Shown here piece after piece: positions 34,449 through 46,271 of a stretch of 64,000 nt of DNA. This stretch comes from Trichaptum fuscoviolaceum (taxonomy: Eukaryota; Basidiomycota; Agaricomycetes; Hymenochaetales; Trichaptaceae). The DNA lies in the NCBI GenBank assembly GCA_910574455.1, contig CAJSYZ010000010.1, positions 2,012,770 through 2,076,769 on the forward strand. The letters are read 5' to 3'. The notes under the pieces were generated by a model. That model saw only the letters and a program-made list of their open reading frames with translations, searched no databases and was not told the DNA's origin. The translations under genes and the position numbers were made by a program. How positions within the stretch are numbered: position 1 is the stretch's first letter; every line of letters starts with the position of its first letter.

Positions 34449-34476
34449 TGGTAGCGGGCTCTGCTGTGCACCCACA
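34449..34476 (+). repeat. hairpin repeat, copy 5 (half)
   Basis: Only the left half, GGTAGCGGGCTCTGCTGTG, followed by CACCCACAGCG; the right arm is missing. Confidence 0.6.
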
Positions 34477-34661
34477 GCGTTCGCAAATAATTAAATTAAA
34501 CGCAAAGTATTCACCTATCGTTGGTGTTACCTCAGCGCCATTTCCAAAAGATAGTCATAGGATTGCCATTGAGGCCAGTGCTTCAGGGCCGGTTCATTTT
34601 AGTACGATCAAATTTCAAGTTACTTATCCTTCATCACGTCCTCATCATCGATTGTACCACA

Positions 34662-36370
34662 ATGCTGCTCTCTGAATTACCGGCGGATATCTTAATCGCT
34701 CTTTTTTGCATCTGTGATATCAAAGATGTTCTCAGACTCGAACAGGTCGGTACATCTCCCATCTGAGGATCGTCCTATACGCTAACCTTCGTGTAGACAT
34801 GCCGCAGGCTTCTTGATCTCGTATCTACACACCAAGTCTGGCTGGCACACCTCCGTCGTCTCGATCAACCACAGGCACCTGATCTACCTCTTCATGTTGA
34901 TGTGCACTCCCTTAAAAGCGAAGACCTTCGATCCATAGTTATCAGGGCCGTGCGGGCATACGAAAATTGTCGAAACGGCGTTTTCGGCGAAAATGCTCGG
35001 GAATTATTCATCGAGCTGGATGATCCACCTGCCGCTGACTTTCTGCCGCCAGGAACGGAAGTTAAAATCAGGAATTTCAACGGTATCCCTGACGTTGTCT
35101 TGGTTCCTGGAGGAGACTATTGTTTCGTTCAGTGGACTCATGGTTTTGTTCAGCTCGTAGACACCAAATCTCAGAGGGCCGTGTGGACATATCCTGAATT
35201 ACCATCGACCAAAAGGGCCCCCGCGATTGAAATTGAAAACCACCTCTGCTTTGACGTTGAGTTCCAGGACAATGGTTTAATCACCGTTGCCGCCTCCCGC
35301 TACGATATTAAAGACAACGTGCCAGGTCAATATGAACTGTGAGAAACAACAGTTTTCACCTCCATCATTGCAAGATAGCTCACCACTATGTCAATAGAGT
35401 CATCGAGGTCATTCTCATAGATGTGGAGGAACAAGGAGCAAAAAGAGTATATTCAAAAAGGATAGAAGATGTTCCTTATCCAGGCACTTTGTCTACTTCG
35501 ATAGAAGGGGGCCTAATTTCGCACCAATGTAGTCTAGGAGGCTATGAACCTGATGGACCTTCTCTGCTCACTGTCATCGACTATGTGTCTAATCAAGTCG
35601 TATTCGCCGAAACACCACACGTGAGTAGGTATATATGTAAATCTCCATGTATTGAATTTTTCTTTTCTAAGAACTACAGATATCCCAGAACGAAGATCAT
35701 CCGAGGCCACCTTTTCCTATCGTGTTTCGCCTACAATGATCCGGAGACACCACTTCTGAGAGTTCTGGACGTCCGAAATCTTCTAACTGTTGTAAACGAG
35801 GGACGCCAGTCATCTTCTGCAGTTGCACGAATGAATGTAGATGAACTCGGATTCACGGACATATACTTTGAGCTACCGCATGGGTACTATTTCAACGGGC
35901 CTGTCACACTTCCTTCTCTATGTTCTTTCCATTGGAAAGAGACGTGGGAGAGGTTCGATCTCCTCATCATAGAGATTGCTGCAATGGATGAAAGTTGCAC
36001 CGGATCGTTCTTCAATCGCTACTACTTTACGCCTCGCAAGTCTCACGAGAATCCCCCAAAGTTAACCCTAATCTCAAGCTCCAAGATCTTTCCACCTCCT
36101 GATTTCGATTCGCAGTCGTTCGCACCCGGCTATATGCGATGTTCAATATCCGGACGCCAACTTATGCATTTTTCTGCATTCCCCGGAGGCGCAGCTTTGG
36201 CATATGAGACTGTTCTGATAACTGTCGATGGTAGCAGCGCAAATTCGAATCGCTTGCCCAAGAGGTTGACCGAGACTCGGACTTGCTTTCGCGTCCTGGA
36301 TCCACTGAGCGGTGCCATTATCGGCACAGGCTTGGGACAGAGGTGGATTACGATAACGTATCCCGCATAG
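34662..36370 (+). CDS. F-box protein F1, intact
   Basis: Likely substrate-recognition subunit of an SCF ubiquitin ligase. Four exons (34662-34745, 34797-35338, 35398-35628, 35680-36370) keep phase and give 515 aa. The first 28 residues plus exon 2 form the F-box: LLSELPADILIALF, then DIKDVLRLEQ and TCRRLLDLVSTHQVWLAHL. The rest is a beta-rich region of the type seen in large Agaricomycete F-box families, with WTHGFVQLVD, LFLSCFAYNDPETPLLRVLD and a C-terminal DPLSGAIIGTGLGQRWITIT. It is the only unbroken member here; paralogues are at 39597 (+) and 44070 (-). Intron positions are shared with them. The target is unknown. Confidence 0.85.
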
Positions 36371-37072
36371 GCTCTAATAATGAGAAGTCTAGGTAAGCTA
36401 TCCCTTTCAGGAATTGCAATTTATAATAACATGAACTCTGGGACGTAGCTTGGTATTATCCCTTTTACAGATCAGACCACAGACGATCTGCGTCGGATAT
36501 CTTCAAGGTTTCATCGAAGAGCTCGAGGCGATATACATATGTATGTTTGTATCAGTAATTGCAGATTCGGTACGCCAGCGCGCCGCAAAACATCTGCCAG
36601 TGTAAAGTTCCTCTAATCTTTCCCTCAACGAGAATGAAAGCGCGGTTTAGTGCAGATAATCAAGTCGCGGAGTACTCAATAGAGGTCCTAAACTCATCCC
36701 GAAGGTCGAAGCGATCTTCAGGCCGTTGTTTCCTTCCCTCAGAAAGTGAATGGATGGTATATATGAATAGAGCACAACTATGAAGTCGCATCCACAGCAA
36801 ACGGTATAGATATTCCGAAGGGAAGAACAAAATAGAAAGAAAGGCTATTAAGGCACATCATTGCTTTCAGAGCGTAACCAGATCAAGGAAAGGTATACAT
36901 AGCAAAGTCAAGATCAAAAGCTAAGAAGGTCGACAGAGATTGTTTATTTGGTATCTAATTCATTAATTTATCGCAGATTCCAAGAAATGACCAGCAATGG
37001 ACAACGCAGGGGCAGCAATCAAAGAGAAAAGATCGGTTGTACACTGCTCTTGAGACACGGTTATGTGTCTTG
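36371..37072. other. intergenic, no gene seen
   Basis: AT-rich 3' flank of F1 and of the inverted S-family pseudogene. Short open frames here have no family likeness. Confidence 0.5.
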
Positions 37073-38064
37073 CTAGCGTGAAAGCATGTTACGCAACGCA
37101 TTTGCGAGATCAATGGGGATGTTAAATGCCGGCACTCCGGGTATGACAACTAAAGCTAATGGACTGTCCACTCGGAACTGCTCTGTATAAAATGTAAACG
37201 TTCCGTATACGCCAATAAATTTTAAGGATATGCACATACCCGACGGCAAGCCAGCATTGGATTGAATGTCATGATGACTGGCAGGGGCGGATGGCCCGAC
37301 AGATGAATTAACGTTCCTGCTATCAGTATAATGTTCTGAGATACAACATTGTCAGAACCATTGTTGATTATAATGTGGCCAAAAAAACATACGCAATTGA
37401 AAGATATCGTTAGCTTGGGTATAATGATGCTGCGCATAATCGCTCGGATCCGAAGGCCCTTGCTGATCGTAGAAAGAATGTGATTCGAATTCTTTAGACC
37501 TGCGCTGGAACTGCTGGCTACCGGAGTCATAGTAATCTCGGTATCCGCTCACGTATGATATTCGGATAGAATTTCGAACTGAAAGGAATAAGTAGCATCT
37601 TTTTTCGTCTTGTGTGGAGCTACGAGATCAGTTTAACTACTGCTAATAATAGGGTGTTAGTTAGCGCGAGAAATCCATGCATCAACTATAAGTACGCACC
37701 CATGAAGTCCGTAGACTCGAAAATCACCCCCCTTAGGGGAGCTACATACTACTGCTCTAAAACTTTTACCTGATGTAGTCTGAGGCGTTGCGAGCCCGAC
37801 TCGGGATGGGGATACAATTCCTCTGTGGAAATGCATGGTAAGTATGAATTTGCATGCATCACCTTGAATACACATACACAACACTAGCAGAGTCCTTTGG
37901 AGCTTGCGGCCCAAGGTCAGACAATCTCATGACACTGAAACTGTGGCCGGCCTGGGCTTGCCGGATGACCACCGTGACGAAGGTACTTCAGTATATTTCA
38001 TCTCGATTGCAAATTCATTAAAGAAAGAATCGTTTGGTGGAGTAGAGCTAGACCCGGACTGCAT
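37073..38064 (-). pseudogene. S-family member S7, frameshifted
   Basis: Minus-strand relative of the S genes at 46.5-62.8 kb. The ATG at 38064 begins MQSGSSSTPPNDSFF as in S1. Exon 1 loses one base within the conserved SSGQA segment (GGG to GG), so RLSDLG is out of frame. Later exons remain recognisable: GIVSPS (exon 2); HSFYDQQGPSDPSDYA and QHHYTQANDIFQL (exon 3); NVNSSVGPSAPA (exon 4); LALVVIPGVPAFNIPIDLAN (exon 5), stop at 37073. The usual five-exon structure is present. It is the only copy outside the main array and in opposite orientation, lying between two F-box copies. Confidence 0.8.
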
Positions 38065-39596
38065 TTCACAAGCTAAGATGAGCTTTAGTATATAATGCTG
38101 AATAGAACAAGAAGAAAGTGGATAGTGAGTTGAAGAGCTTGTTCTCTTGCATCCTTTTTAATAGTATGCGACCGTCATCATTGGCAGTGTTGAAGAATGT
38201 GGATTATTCCCACGGCGCCATACCGGGGGGGGGGATACGAATAGAAGATGAAGAAGACTTAGTACCCCTGCTGCCTGCACCAGTTGACTCACATCCATTT
38301 AGTACCTTCCCCATCTCTCTCATCCTCCACTGCCTCGGCCGTGCTCATATTTGCGGCGTCCTCGCTCTTTAGCTGGCTCGAGCCACATCCAGGCGTACGC
38401 TTTTGGAATGACAAACCCATCCATCGCCGCACACTGAATCATTCATTATCTTCAGCAAACTTCCTAGTCTTTGCGTCATATCCGCTGCTGCGGTTGTAGT
38501 TTGTGTTGATAAAATGGCGCTTTGCGGCTGAGGTCAACTGTGATTCGCAAGGCACGTCCTTCGCAGATATGTCGACTTAAACTCCTTCACTCCCCCGTCG
38601 CGTATCCCAGCGCCCATTCTGGGCACTCTCAGCGTTATTATATGACCTCTCACCTTCTGCAAAGCTTGCTAGTCTCCTTTGCGAGGAATACTTTCGGCCC
38701 ACGAGAAGAGCTGGGGCGAGGCGGAGGGCAGGGGACAGAGATGCTGTGCAGTGCATTTCGCGGTCGGTGATCAGACATAGTAAATCTGCTTTCAGGTCGG
38801 AATACATGTATGTTTGAATGCTGCTCCTTGTCTTTTCCATCACGTTGACCAGCAGCCTGTGTACATGAGGTTGAGATTGGGGCTTGGAGTACAAAAGTCG
38901 AGCGAGAGACAAGGCGAGCTGGCCTGGGCGCATTGTTTATTATGGAGGAGGGCAATGGTCATTTGATCATGATACTATGTGTCACTTTATAATAATCTGA
39001 CCGGGCCGTTCGTAATCAGAGATATGCATATGAAACAACCAGTGCGATCGAGACGAAAAAGCGTGATGTTGATCGAACGACAAAGAATCAGTATCTGCCT
39101 TTCCGACGGTGTGCACTTTGCACTCCGGAAATTAAGACTGAAGCGTACATCAGTATGCGCTCTCATCGATGATCCCTATCCGCCTTAATGCTGGCGTCCC
39201 CGGGCCATCCAAATTGAGTACGCCTTCGTATCGGCAACTTGATTCGAGAAGTCAAGCAAAACGGTAATGTTCTTCAACGCCCCACCGGAACAACACAGAT
39301 ATCCACGCATGTTGTCACGGTCGATCATACGCTGACAGTAAATCTGTCGAAATCTTCCTCAACTACGGCAGCAAAGTTCCAACTTCGATTACGTTCAAGT
39401 TGCACCCGGCGCCGCCGTTCGCCCTTAGTAATAAAATCCCATCACCATATTCAAATGATGGAAACTGCCCAGCTCTAGGTTCACGGTAGGCCCGGGGCCT
39501 TCAAGTTGGCAGTGAGCAGTTCAGGGCCGGCTCATTACGGACTTATATTTACAAATCAACCCACTTTCCTTCAACTTCAAGTTATCGATGGTACCA
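38065..39596. other. long gene-poor stretch
   Basis: Upstream of S7 the reverse strand keeps the S promoter pattern (AAAAAGGA, CTTCAACTCAC, TTGTTCTATTCAGCATTATA). A run of ten G lies at 38225-38234. Open frames at 38577-38955 (-) and 38979-39188 (+) show no domain. The last 100 bp matches the F1 upstream region (CAGGGCCGG...TACCACAATGCTGCTC). Confidence 0.45.
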
Positions 39597-40915
39597 CAAT
39601 GCTGCTCTTTGAATTACCCGCGGATATCCTGATTGCTCTTATTTGCATCTGCGAGCTCAAAGATGTTCTCAGAATCGAACAGGTTGATACATTCCCATCT
39701 GGGGAGCATCCGAGTCATCATGCGCTCTGAAAACCAACCTTCGTCACGGTGTAGACATGTCGCAGGCTACGGGATCTCGTATCAACACACCAAGCTTGGC
39801 TGGCACACCTCCGTCGTCTCGATCAACCACAGGCACCTGACTTACCTCTCTATGTTGATATACATTCCCTCAAGAGCGAAGACCTTCGATCATTAGTGAT
39901 CAGGGCCGTGTCTGCCTATGAAAATTATCGAAATGGGGTATTCGGCGAAAATGCTCGGGATATATTCATCGAACTGAATAATCCACCTGCTGTTGACTCT
40001 CTGGTACCGGGAATGAAAGCTGACGACAAGAATTTCTACGATAATCCTGGTGTTGTTCTGGTGCCTGGAGGAAACTATTGTTTCGCACAGTGGACTCATG
40101 GCTTCCTTCAGCTCGTAGACACAAAGTCTCAGAAAGCTGTATGGACGTATCCTAATGTGCCATCAGCCGGAATGGCTCCCATGTTGGGGGTGGACAATCG
40201 CCTTTGCTGCGACGTTGACTTCCAGAACGACGGTTTCGCCACCGTTGTTACTTCTTACTGTAACATCTCTTCCTATCGTGTGGCGCCTATAACGATCCGG
40301 AGACACCCATTTTAAGCGTCCTGGACATCCGATGGTACCTTCTTAACGCTGCACGCGAGGATCCCGAGTCATCGTCTGTAGCTGCAAGAAAAAGCGTTGA
40401 TGAACTCGGATATATACTTTGAGCTTCCGCACGGGTACGAATTCAAGGGGCTTGTCAGGCTTTCTTCTCTATGTTCTTTCCATTGGAAAGAAGAGTGGGA
40501 GAAATTTGATCAACTCACCATAGAGATTGAAGCGTTCAAGAATAATTGCGGCGGGTCGTTCTTCAGTCGCTACTCCTTCACACCTCGCAGATCTCAAGAC
40601 AACCCTCCAGGACTATCCTTAATCTCAAGCAGAGAGGTATTTCCGCCTCCCCTTTATGAATGACAATATATGTCCTCCGACTACAGGCAATGCTCAATAT
40701 CTGGTCGCAATGTTATGCATCTCTCGGCATACCGAGGTGTCACACATGCGGTAGACCACTGGCAGTTTGTGCTGGCGACGCTCGACGGCATCCATCCTAT
40801 ACCCGAAGGGTTATGCGAGAATCGGGCTCAATCTCGCAACCTGGATCCGCTGAGTGGCGCCATTATCAACACAGACGTGGGCCAGAGGTGGATTAGGATA
40901 ACATACCCTACATAG
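39597..40915 (+). pseudogene. F-box protein F2, broken
   Basis: Close paralogue of F1 with the same F-box start (LLFELPADILIALICI), the same first intron and an open second exon to about 40260. There it jumps from YCNIS straight to the FAYNDPET region. The whole third exon and the start of the fourth are deleted, and the frame is lost (SYRVAPITIRRH then stop). Later parts (SDIYFELPHGYEF; LDPLSGAIINTDVGQRWIRI) are in other frames with further small deletions and a stop at 40661. Confidence 0.8.
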
Positions 40916-42274
40916 ACTCTAATGAGATGTACGGGTAGGCTAATCATTCGACAACTGCGTTACACGCATATGAAGTAGTCGTTCACGTAGCTTGACATTA
41001 TAATTTAACAGATCAGATCTACAGGCATACTGCGTCGGACTTGATGTGCCTTATATTCTCAAGGTCTTATCCGAAGACTATATGAGAATGGAGGAAGGTA
41101 ACCGAGAGTGAAGGAGAGTTGTCTGTGTGTTGTTTGTTCAAGTAGCTTCGGGTAGGTGCCTCATCAGACCGGGCGATCATATAACCTACGCTGGGTCACA
41201 GGTACAAACCGACAGCGTTGCACGGTCTACGTAAGCTTTGTGGACCTCCGGATTCTCTTAAACCCCCCAGTATTTCTGGTGTTCTGTTTTCAGTGCGAAG
41301 CCCAAGAGATCAATCTGTCTTGACCTACTACTCAACCCTTATCTCCTTCATAGTCATTGCGCCGATTTCTGACGATTGTCTGTTGAGACAGTAACCGGAA
41401 TATTTCAGAAAGCTTCGGAAGATGGCGGGACATATCCCGCGAATACTCGAGGTTACTTCTACGAATAAGCAATTATGTATCAGCACGCAAATTTTTAGTG
41501 ACCTTGACTGCGCTGATCGCGCTGACATCCTCATAATTATGCGTATCTTGTTAAGCCCCCGTTAAAATAAAAACTCTGTATTCGAGACAATAGTCTACCA
41601 CGCAGAATAATTGTAGGTGCCTAGTAGGACGTAGCTTTCTTACCATGGCAAACATCGCCGCCACTCCCCTTCCCTAAGTGAGCAGAAAGCACCTTCGTAG
41701 ATCGTGTATGCTTCAAGGTACGTTCAGTTCGATACTACTCATTAGCGAACGAGCTTCCACACCCTTTATTGCTCGATCAGATACACATTCCGACCAGCGA
41801 CTAACTCGTTCGCTACTAAATAATTCAAATACGGGCGAGCGAGATCGCATACGGCTTGTCCGACCGTGACTGCGAGAGCGGAAGGTAGAAGGGGGAGACG
41901 AAACCTATCCTCCATGGACGGTGATCGAGACTTTATTGGATGTGACTCATGTGAGAGGATTGACGAATTCGGTTTTTTGAGGATGTTATGGTCTGCGATA
42001 TTTATAGTATGTCATAAGATCTTTGGGTCTCTTCCTTTCTGATCCGATCGAACTGGATATGTTTTTAAGGTCCTTAAACTAGATGACAGAAAGTTAGTCG
42101 ACGAGATTAATAGGTTGTCTACGCAATAGGCGTTCACTGTAGCATGCCCACTGACACACTCATAGCCCCATATATCATAATGTTCAATGTTGCGAAGTCT
42201 CCCTGTCAATTAATCGGTCTGTAGTCAGCGGGGATAATGTGAAGGACGACATACACTTGTCACACACACCAAGA
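40916..42274. other. intergenic between convergent F2 and F3
   Basis: No gene seen over about 1.36 kb. It is of mixed composition; no repeat family from elsewhere in the window was noticed. Confidence 0.5.
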
Positions 42275-44070
42275 TTATGCAGGGTAAGCGATTTCGATCC
42301 ATCGCTGATCATCGCATGTGCGGATAATTGCACCGCTTAGGTGATCCAGTTTGCACCTGCGCGACACAGTCAAAGACAGCCACTCGGGTACAGGACGAAG
42401 GGATGATGATGGTCGAGCCTCAAAGAAATTGGCATCTGCGCTGTTCTCATCGATTGCAGTCATAACAAATTCAGTTATCACTGGCATTGTATCACCCCTC
42501 TCGTATGCCCTATACAACATAATAAAGAGTCCTGATAACGAGCACGTAATGAATCGTGACAACAGATGCTTGTCGTGGGACGGGTCAGGGTAAGGAAAGA
42601 CCACGCTGCTCGAAACGAGACTCAATGTCGGTGGTTCACTAGATGATTTTCGAGGCGTAAAGGCATAACGATTGATGAACCACCCGTAGCACGCGCATTG
42701 CTGCTTCTTTGCTTCAATTTCAACGGTGAGCTGGTCGTACATTTCCCGCTCCTCCTTCCAGTGGAAGGAGCACATAGAAGGAAGCTCGACGCTTCCGCGG
42801 GGAGCGTATTCGTCCGGTAACTCAAAGAATATGACCGTGAATTCGAGTTCGTCAAAATTGATTGGTGCTGTTGCGGTAGATGATACCCTTCTATCCGTTC
42901 CTGCGACGGTTAAAAGACTCCTGACGTCCAAAACTCTCAAAAATGGTGTGATTGAAGAGTGAAGAGCTGAAGGTACGCCATGAGAGGAAGAGATGCTCCC
43001 GAATAATCTTTATTCCTCCAAACTTTTGGGATGAAAAATAAGTGTGCAAAGCGAGGCTGTATTTGGTAGCCACTCACATAGGGCTACAAGTTAATATCCG
43101 CATAGGATACCTTGGCAAACACGCTTTGATCTTTCACGAAGTCAACGATGGCGAGTAGGGAGAACGACTGGACATATTTGCTTCCGTTGCACTGTATCGA
43201 TAAGAAATCCCCTTCTAACGAAATAGACGAACAGCCCGGATAATAAGCCCCTTCTGTTCTTGAATACAATCTGGTTACTTTTCTCTCCTTTAGACTGATA
43301 CAAAAAACCTCGATCACCCTGCACAACTGCGTGAGAAATCAACTCTCGGTGCGGAACCTGACATTGTAGACTCACATCTCCCTTAAGACTTCTTTGAATT
43401 TATCCGACCTGTTTGTGTTGCAGTAGAATAGGGCAACGTTTGCGTAGCCTTCGCTTCGGAAGTCGACGTCATAGCATAAATGGTTGCTGTACCAAAATTC
43501 GGTCTGGGCCGACGGAGGATCAGGATACGTCCAGATTACCTTTCGCGCCTCACTGTCGACAAGCTGGACAAAGCCATGGGTCCACTGGACTAACATATAT
43601 TCTCCACCGGGAAATAACGTGATTTTGGGCGCATAGTCGTAACTGTCGATGCAAGCTTTACGTCCTGGCGGCAGCACATTAGCGGCGGGTGGAACATTTA
43701 ACTCGATGTATATATCCCGGTTTTGTGCATTTTTACCAAAGACACCGTTTCGAACATTATCATGCGCCTGAACAGCCCTGATGACCATAGTTCGAAGCTC
43801 GGTGCTTTTGAGGTTATGCACATCGGTATGATAAGGTAAGTTGGGTGCATGTGCCTGATCAAGTCGGCGGAGATGGGTCAACCACACTTGATGGGTTGAA
43901 ACTAGATCGCGGAACCTGCGGCATGTCTACAAAAGTCAGTTTCGAAATCTCAATGATCTCAGTCACTGGCATAGAAGTTTACCAACCTGTTCGATCCTGA
44001 GGAGATCGTATAGGTCGCAGTGGCAGAATAGAGTGATGAGAATATCTGCCGGTACATCAGGGAGCAGCAT
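42275..44070 (-). pseudogene. F-box protein F3, apparent frameshift
   Basis: Minus-strand paralogue of F1. The ATG at 44070 gives LLPDVPADILITLFCHCD. An intron then leads to TCRRFRDLVSTHQVWLTHLR, and the long second exon runs to REM. A third exon (VIEVFCISLKER) splices via GTATCC to FGGIKIIREHLFLSW. There the frame must shift by one to reach FLRVLDVRSLL, and the rest is open to DDQRWIEIAYPA, stop 42275. Relative to F1 about ten extra bases lie at the shift. With that single change corrected the gene would look complete, so it is either very recently dead or an assembly error. Confidence 0.7.
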
Positions 44071-44625
44071 AATGGCAATGATGGGTTAGCAAGTCCAAAT
44101 CGGTTAACTGGCACGTCTTTAGCAGGTGCGATATAAAAAAAAAAAAAGACATGCAGGGTGCCTTACACGCGCAAGTTCGTCAGGTTCTGCACTGAATTAG
44201 GGCTGGTTTTCCACGTACTAATAAGGACTCGGACGTGCCAGTGATGTGGGTCATGTGACTCATGTCTGGAGAATCCAGAGTATGTATGTATTTGGATTAT
44301 CATCCCTATGGATGTAGTAGTTGTGTCAAACGATGTGTACCGGAGCAACAGCGATGCAAGGAAGTTAGATAGTTGAACTTCTGACTATCATTCAGTTTTC
44401 AACCTCTACACTTGTCTGATTCATATTAAATGTGTCATCAGAAATGGATTCGATCAATTAAATAATTAATAAGGTACAGCATTGCTTAAATGACGTCACA
44501 TATTTGACGTCATTGCCTCATGTGTATACATGCTCATTGTCTCTGCGAGACATGTATATCATATACCTCGCTCTCATCCATACGACGACTACACTTCACC
44601 TTTGAAATACCCCAAGAACAGGAAA
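44071..44625. other. spacer between divergent F3 and C1
   Basis: No gene. It holds an A homopolymer (about 15 nt at 44136-44150), TATA-like AT-rich stretches near 44445-44470, and the repeated word GACGTCA at 44489-44512 (two copies, one possibly CRE-like TGACGTCA). It should contain the promoters of both F3 and C1. Confidence 0.4.
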
Positions 44626-45753
44626 ATGGCAGAAATAAAAATACAAGAGACGACTCCGGACACGAAGATCATACCTCCGAAGAATGTGCCTTTGCCACCG
44701 TCTCCTCCGCCTCAGCACCCAGCGACGCAGTCGTTCACGATGCCTGGTGGGCTGAACGATGACAAAGGCAAGGCAAAGATGACAGGAAATACGGATACGA
44801 AGGATGTTGGAACCACTGGCCCTCCTCCAGGACCATCCGGCTCTGCGCACAACACTTCGAATAGAGCAGGCCCATCCTTCCTCTCGCGCACGTTCTCCAC
44901 ACAAAACCGGGCGTCTTACAAGCGATTCTTCTCGGCGTATGCCCAGACGTGGCTCGGGCTCTCCCCGCTCTGGCTCATGGGCGAGGCGGTGATACCTGGC
45001 GCGCATGTCGGCTCGCAGTTCAACAAGGGCCGCAAGAAGCTCGTGGACGCTGCGGAGGAGGTGCGCAAGGCGGTTGCGAGCGGGGCGAAGGACGTCGTGG
45101 TGATAGTAGATGAGAAGTTCAGGATGGGGCTCACAGGTGGGAAGGACGGCAAGGACGGGGAAGGTGATGGGAGGAAGATGGTGGAGAGGACGGCGGAGGT
45201 CATCAAAGCTGCGGGAGAGAACGCGATATTGGTAGTGACGACCTCGCTTGAAAAACTCTCTACCTCACTCGATTCTCAAAAATCTAAGACTCACGGCAAG
45301 AACAACTCCACTACCATTGACCTTCGCGCCCTCGCATCATCCCCAGCCCTGCGGGCTTCCGTTAAGAAACACGGCCGAGACGCGCTCGTGTTGCTCGACG
45401 ACGCGCTGCACCATCCCGTCGTCGTCACCGGCGTCGCCGAATTTGCGCGCACCCGCGGCATCCCGCATGCCGACGCACTCCTCCGCCTGGCCTCTCTCGG
45501 TCTGCAGAAGATTCTAAAGGCGATTCCTTTGGAGGAGGCGCATGAAGCGGCGGATCACGTCGAAGCCCATATCGAAGAGTTGGACGCCGAAGAGCTCGAG
45601 CGCCAGAGCACGCAGGAGGAGCGCGCAGAGTCGGTGCGGTTTGGTGAAGCAGCGAGAGACTCGCCAGATCCAAGAGTGGAGGGCCAGGGGCCGAAGGATG
45701 ATGAGGACCCGTATGAGGCGCTGAGGAGGAAATCGCAGTGCACCGTCATGTGA
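44626..45753 (+). CDS. C1: 375-aa protein with C-terminal CaaX box
   Basis: Single exon, ATG at 44626, no introns. The N-terminus is Pro/Lys-rich (VPLPPSPPPQHPA). A folded-looking middle follows, with FFSAYAQTWLGLSPLWLMGE, KKLVDAAEEVRKAVASGAKD and DALVLLDDALHHPVVVTGVA. Then comes an acidic helix, AHIEELDAEELERQSTQEER. The protein ends KSQCTVM, a good farnesylation-type CaaX box, implying a lipid-anchored protein on the cytosolic face of a membrane. No family was recognised. At least six decayed copies follow downstream (47640, 48760, 50270, 54000, 54640, 57290, 63030); two of them still end in CTVM or CTVI. This is the only intact member in the window. Confidence 0.8.
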   Translation: MAEIKIQETTPDTKIIPPKNVPLPPSPPPQHPATQSFTMPGGLNDDKGKAKMTGNTDTKDVGTTGPPPGPSGSAHNTSNRAGPSFLSRTFSTQNRASYKRFFSAYAQTWLGLSPLWLMGEAVIPGAHVGSQFNKGRKKLVDAAEEVRKAVASGAKDVVVIVDEKFRMGLTGGKDGKDGEGDGRKMVERTAEVIKAAGENAILVVTTSLEKLSTSLDSQKSKTHGKNNSTTIDLRALASSPALRASVKKHGRDALVLLDDALHHPVVVTGVAEFARTRGIPHADALLRLASLGLQKILKAIPLEEAHEAADHVEAHIEELDAEELERQSTQEERAESVRFGEAARDSPDPRVEGQGPKDDEDPYEALRRKSQCTVM

Positions 45754-45940
45754 ATGGCAGATGGATAGAGCCTTTTTTGTTCGAAGACTTGTTTTACGAT
45801 ATCACGACTTGTAAAAGACGTAGACCACAGTATGAAGGAGATGTGCACCTTGGAGTAGACTCGCGCCAGCGGATGGCCTCCCAATATATATATGTAGCCC
45901 CATCGTCTAGCGGTAATAATGTACATAGTAGTTAGTAAAG

Positions 45941-46271
45941 GGCGCATGTGAAGCAGTCTGGCAGATCGCCGTGAACATCCCGGCAAACAGACATAAACAA
46001 GCTGGAGGATGAGCGCTTTTACGGCGATTGTCAGGAAATTAAGTAAAGTACTCGCCAAAACTGAAAGAGGACCGAACTGCCACTGGCACTGTAGGCGGTC
46101 GTCCGTAAGCGCTCTGTAGCGCCGGCTGTAGGCTGTGCCATCGTCCCATCCGGTCCTCTTTTGGTGAGTTCTTTAATTTCCTGACAAAGCGCTCATAGTC
46201 AGCCTCCGGGTCATGCTTTCTTGTTTATGTCGTTTGCCAGGACGTTCACAGTGAACTGTTTCACATGCGCC
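45941..46271. repeat. foldback/MITE-like element with long imperfect inverted repeats
   Basis: The left arm from GGCGCATGTGAA (45941) pairs with the right arm ending CACATGCGCC (46271). Conserved blocks in the arms include GACATAAACAAG, GAGCGCTTT, TGTCAGGAAATTAA and AGAGGACCG. Each arm is about 120 nt with indels. A second small inverted pair (CGCCAAAAGAGGAC, 46268; GTCCTCTTTTGGCG, 46328) overlaps its right edge. It lies between C1 and the S1 promoter. Confidence 0.8.

Larger units (their letters stand above)
33401..34661. other. gene-poor stretch with hairpin repeat remnants
   Basis: Contains hairpin repeat copies 4 and 5 and two copies of a GC-rich palindromic word (GCGAGCGAAGCGAGCGCG near 34143; GCGAGCAAAGCGAGCGCG near 34306). 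An open stretch at 33560-33780 has no recognised domain. The last 100 bp is the F-box promoter region, which is similar to the one before 39597. Confidence 0.45.

Noticed and set aside
38577..38955. Two overlapping minus-strand frames of about 100-118 codons
   Set aside because: They overlap each other in different frames with no motif, introns or paralogue.
44489..44512. CRE-like GACGTCA pair as a proven regulatory site
   Set aside because: Two 7-mers in AT-rich DNA are too little evidence; noted only in the spacer entry.
45890..45925. tRNA-like GCCCCATCGTCTAGCGGTAATA
   Set aside because: Only an A-box-like stretch; no cloverleaf, anticodon arm or B box follows. A similar scrap near 63790 likewise lacks the rest.
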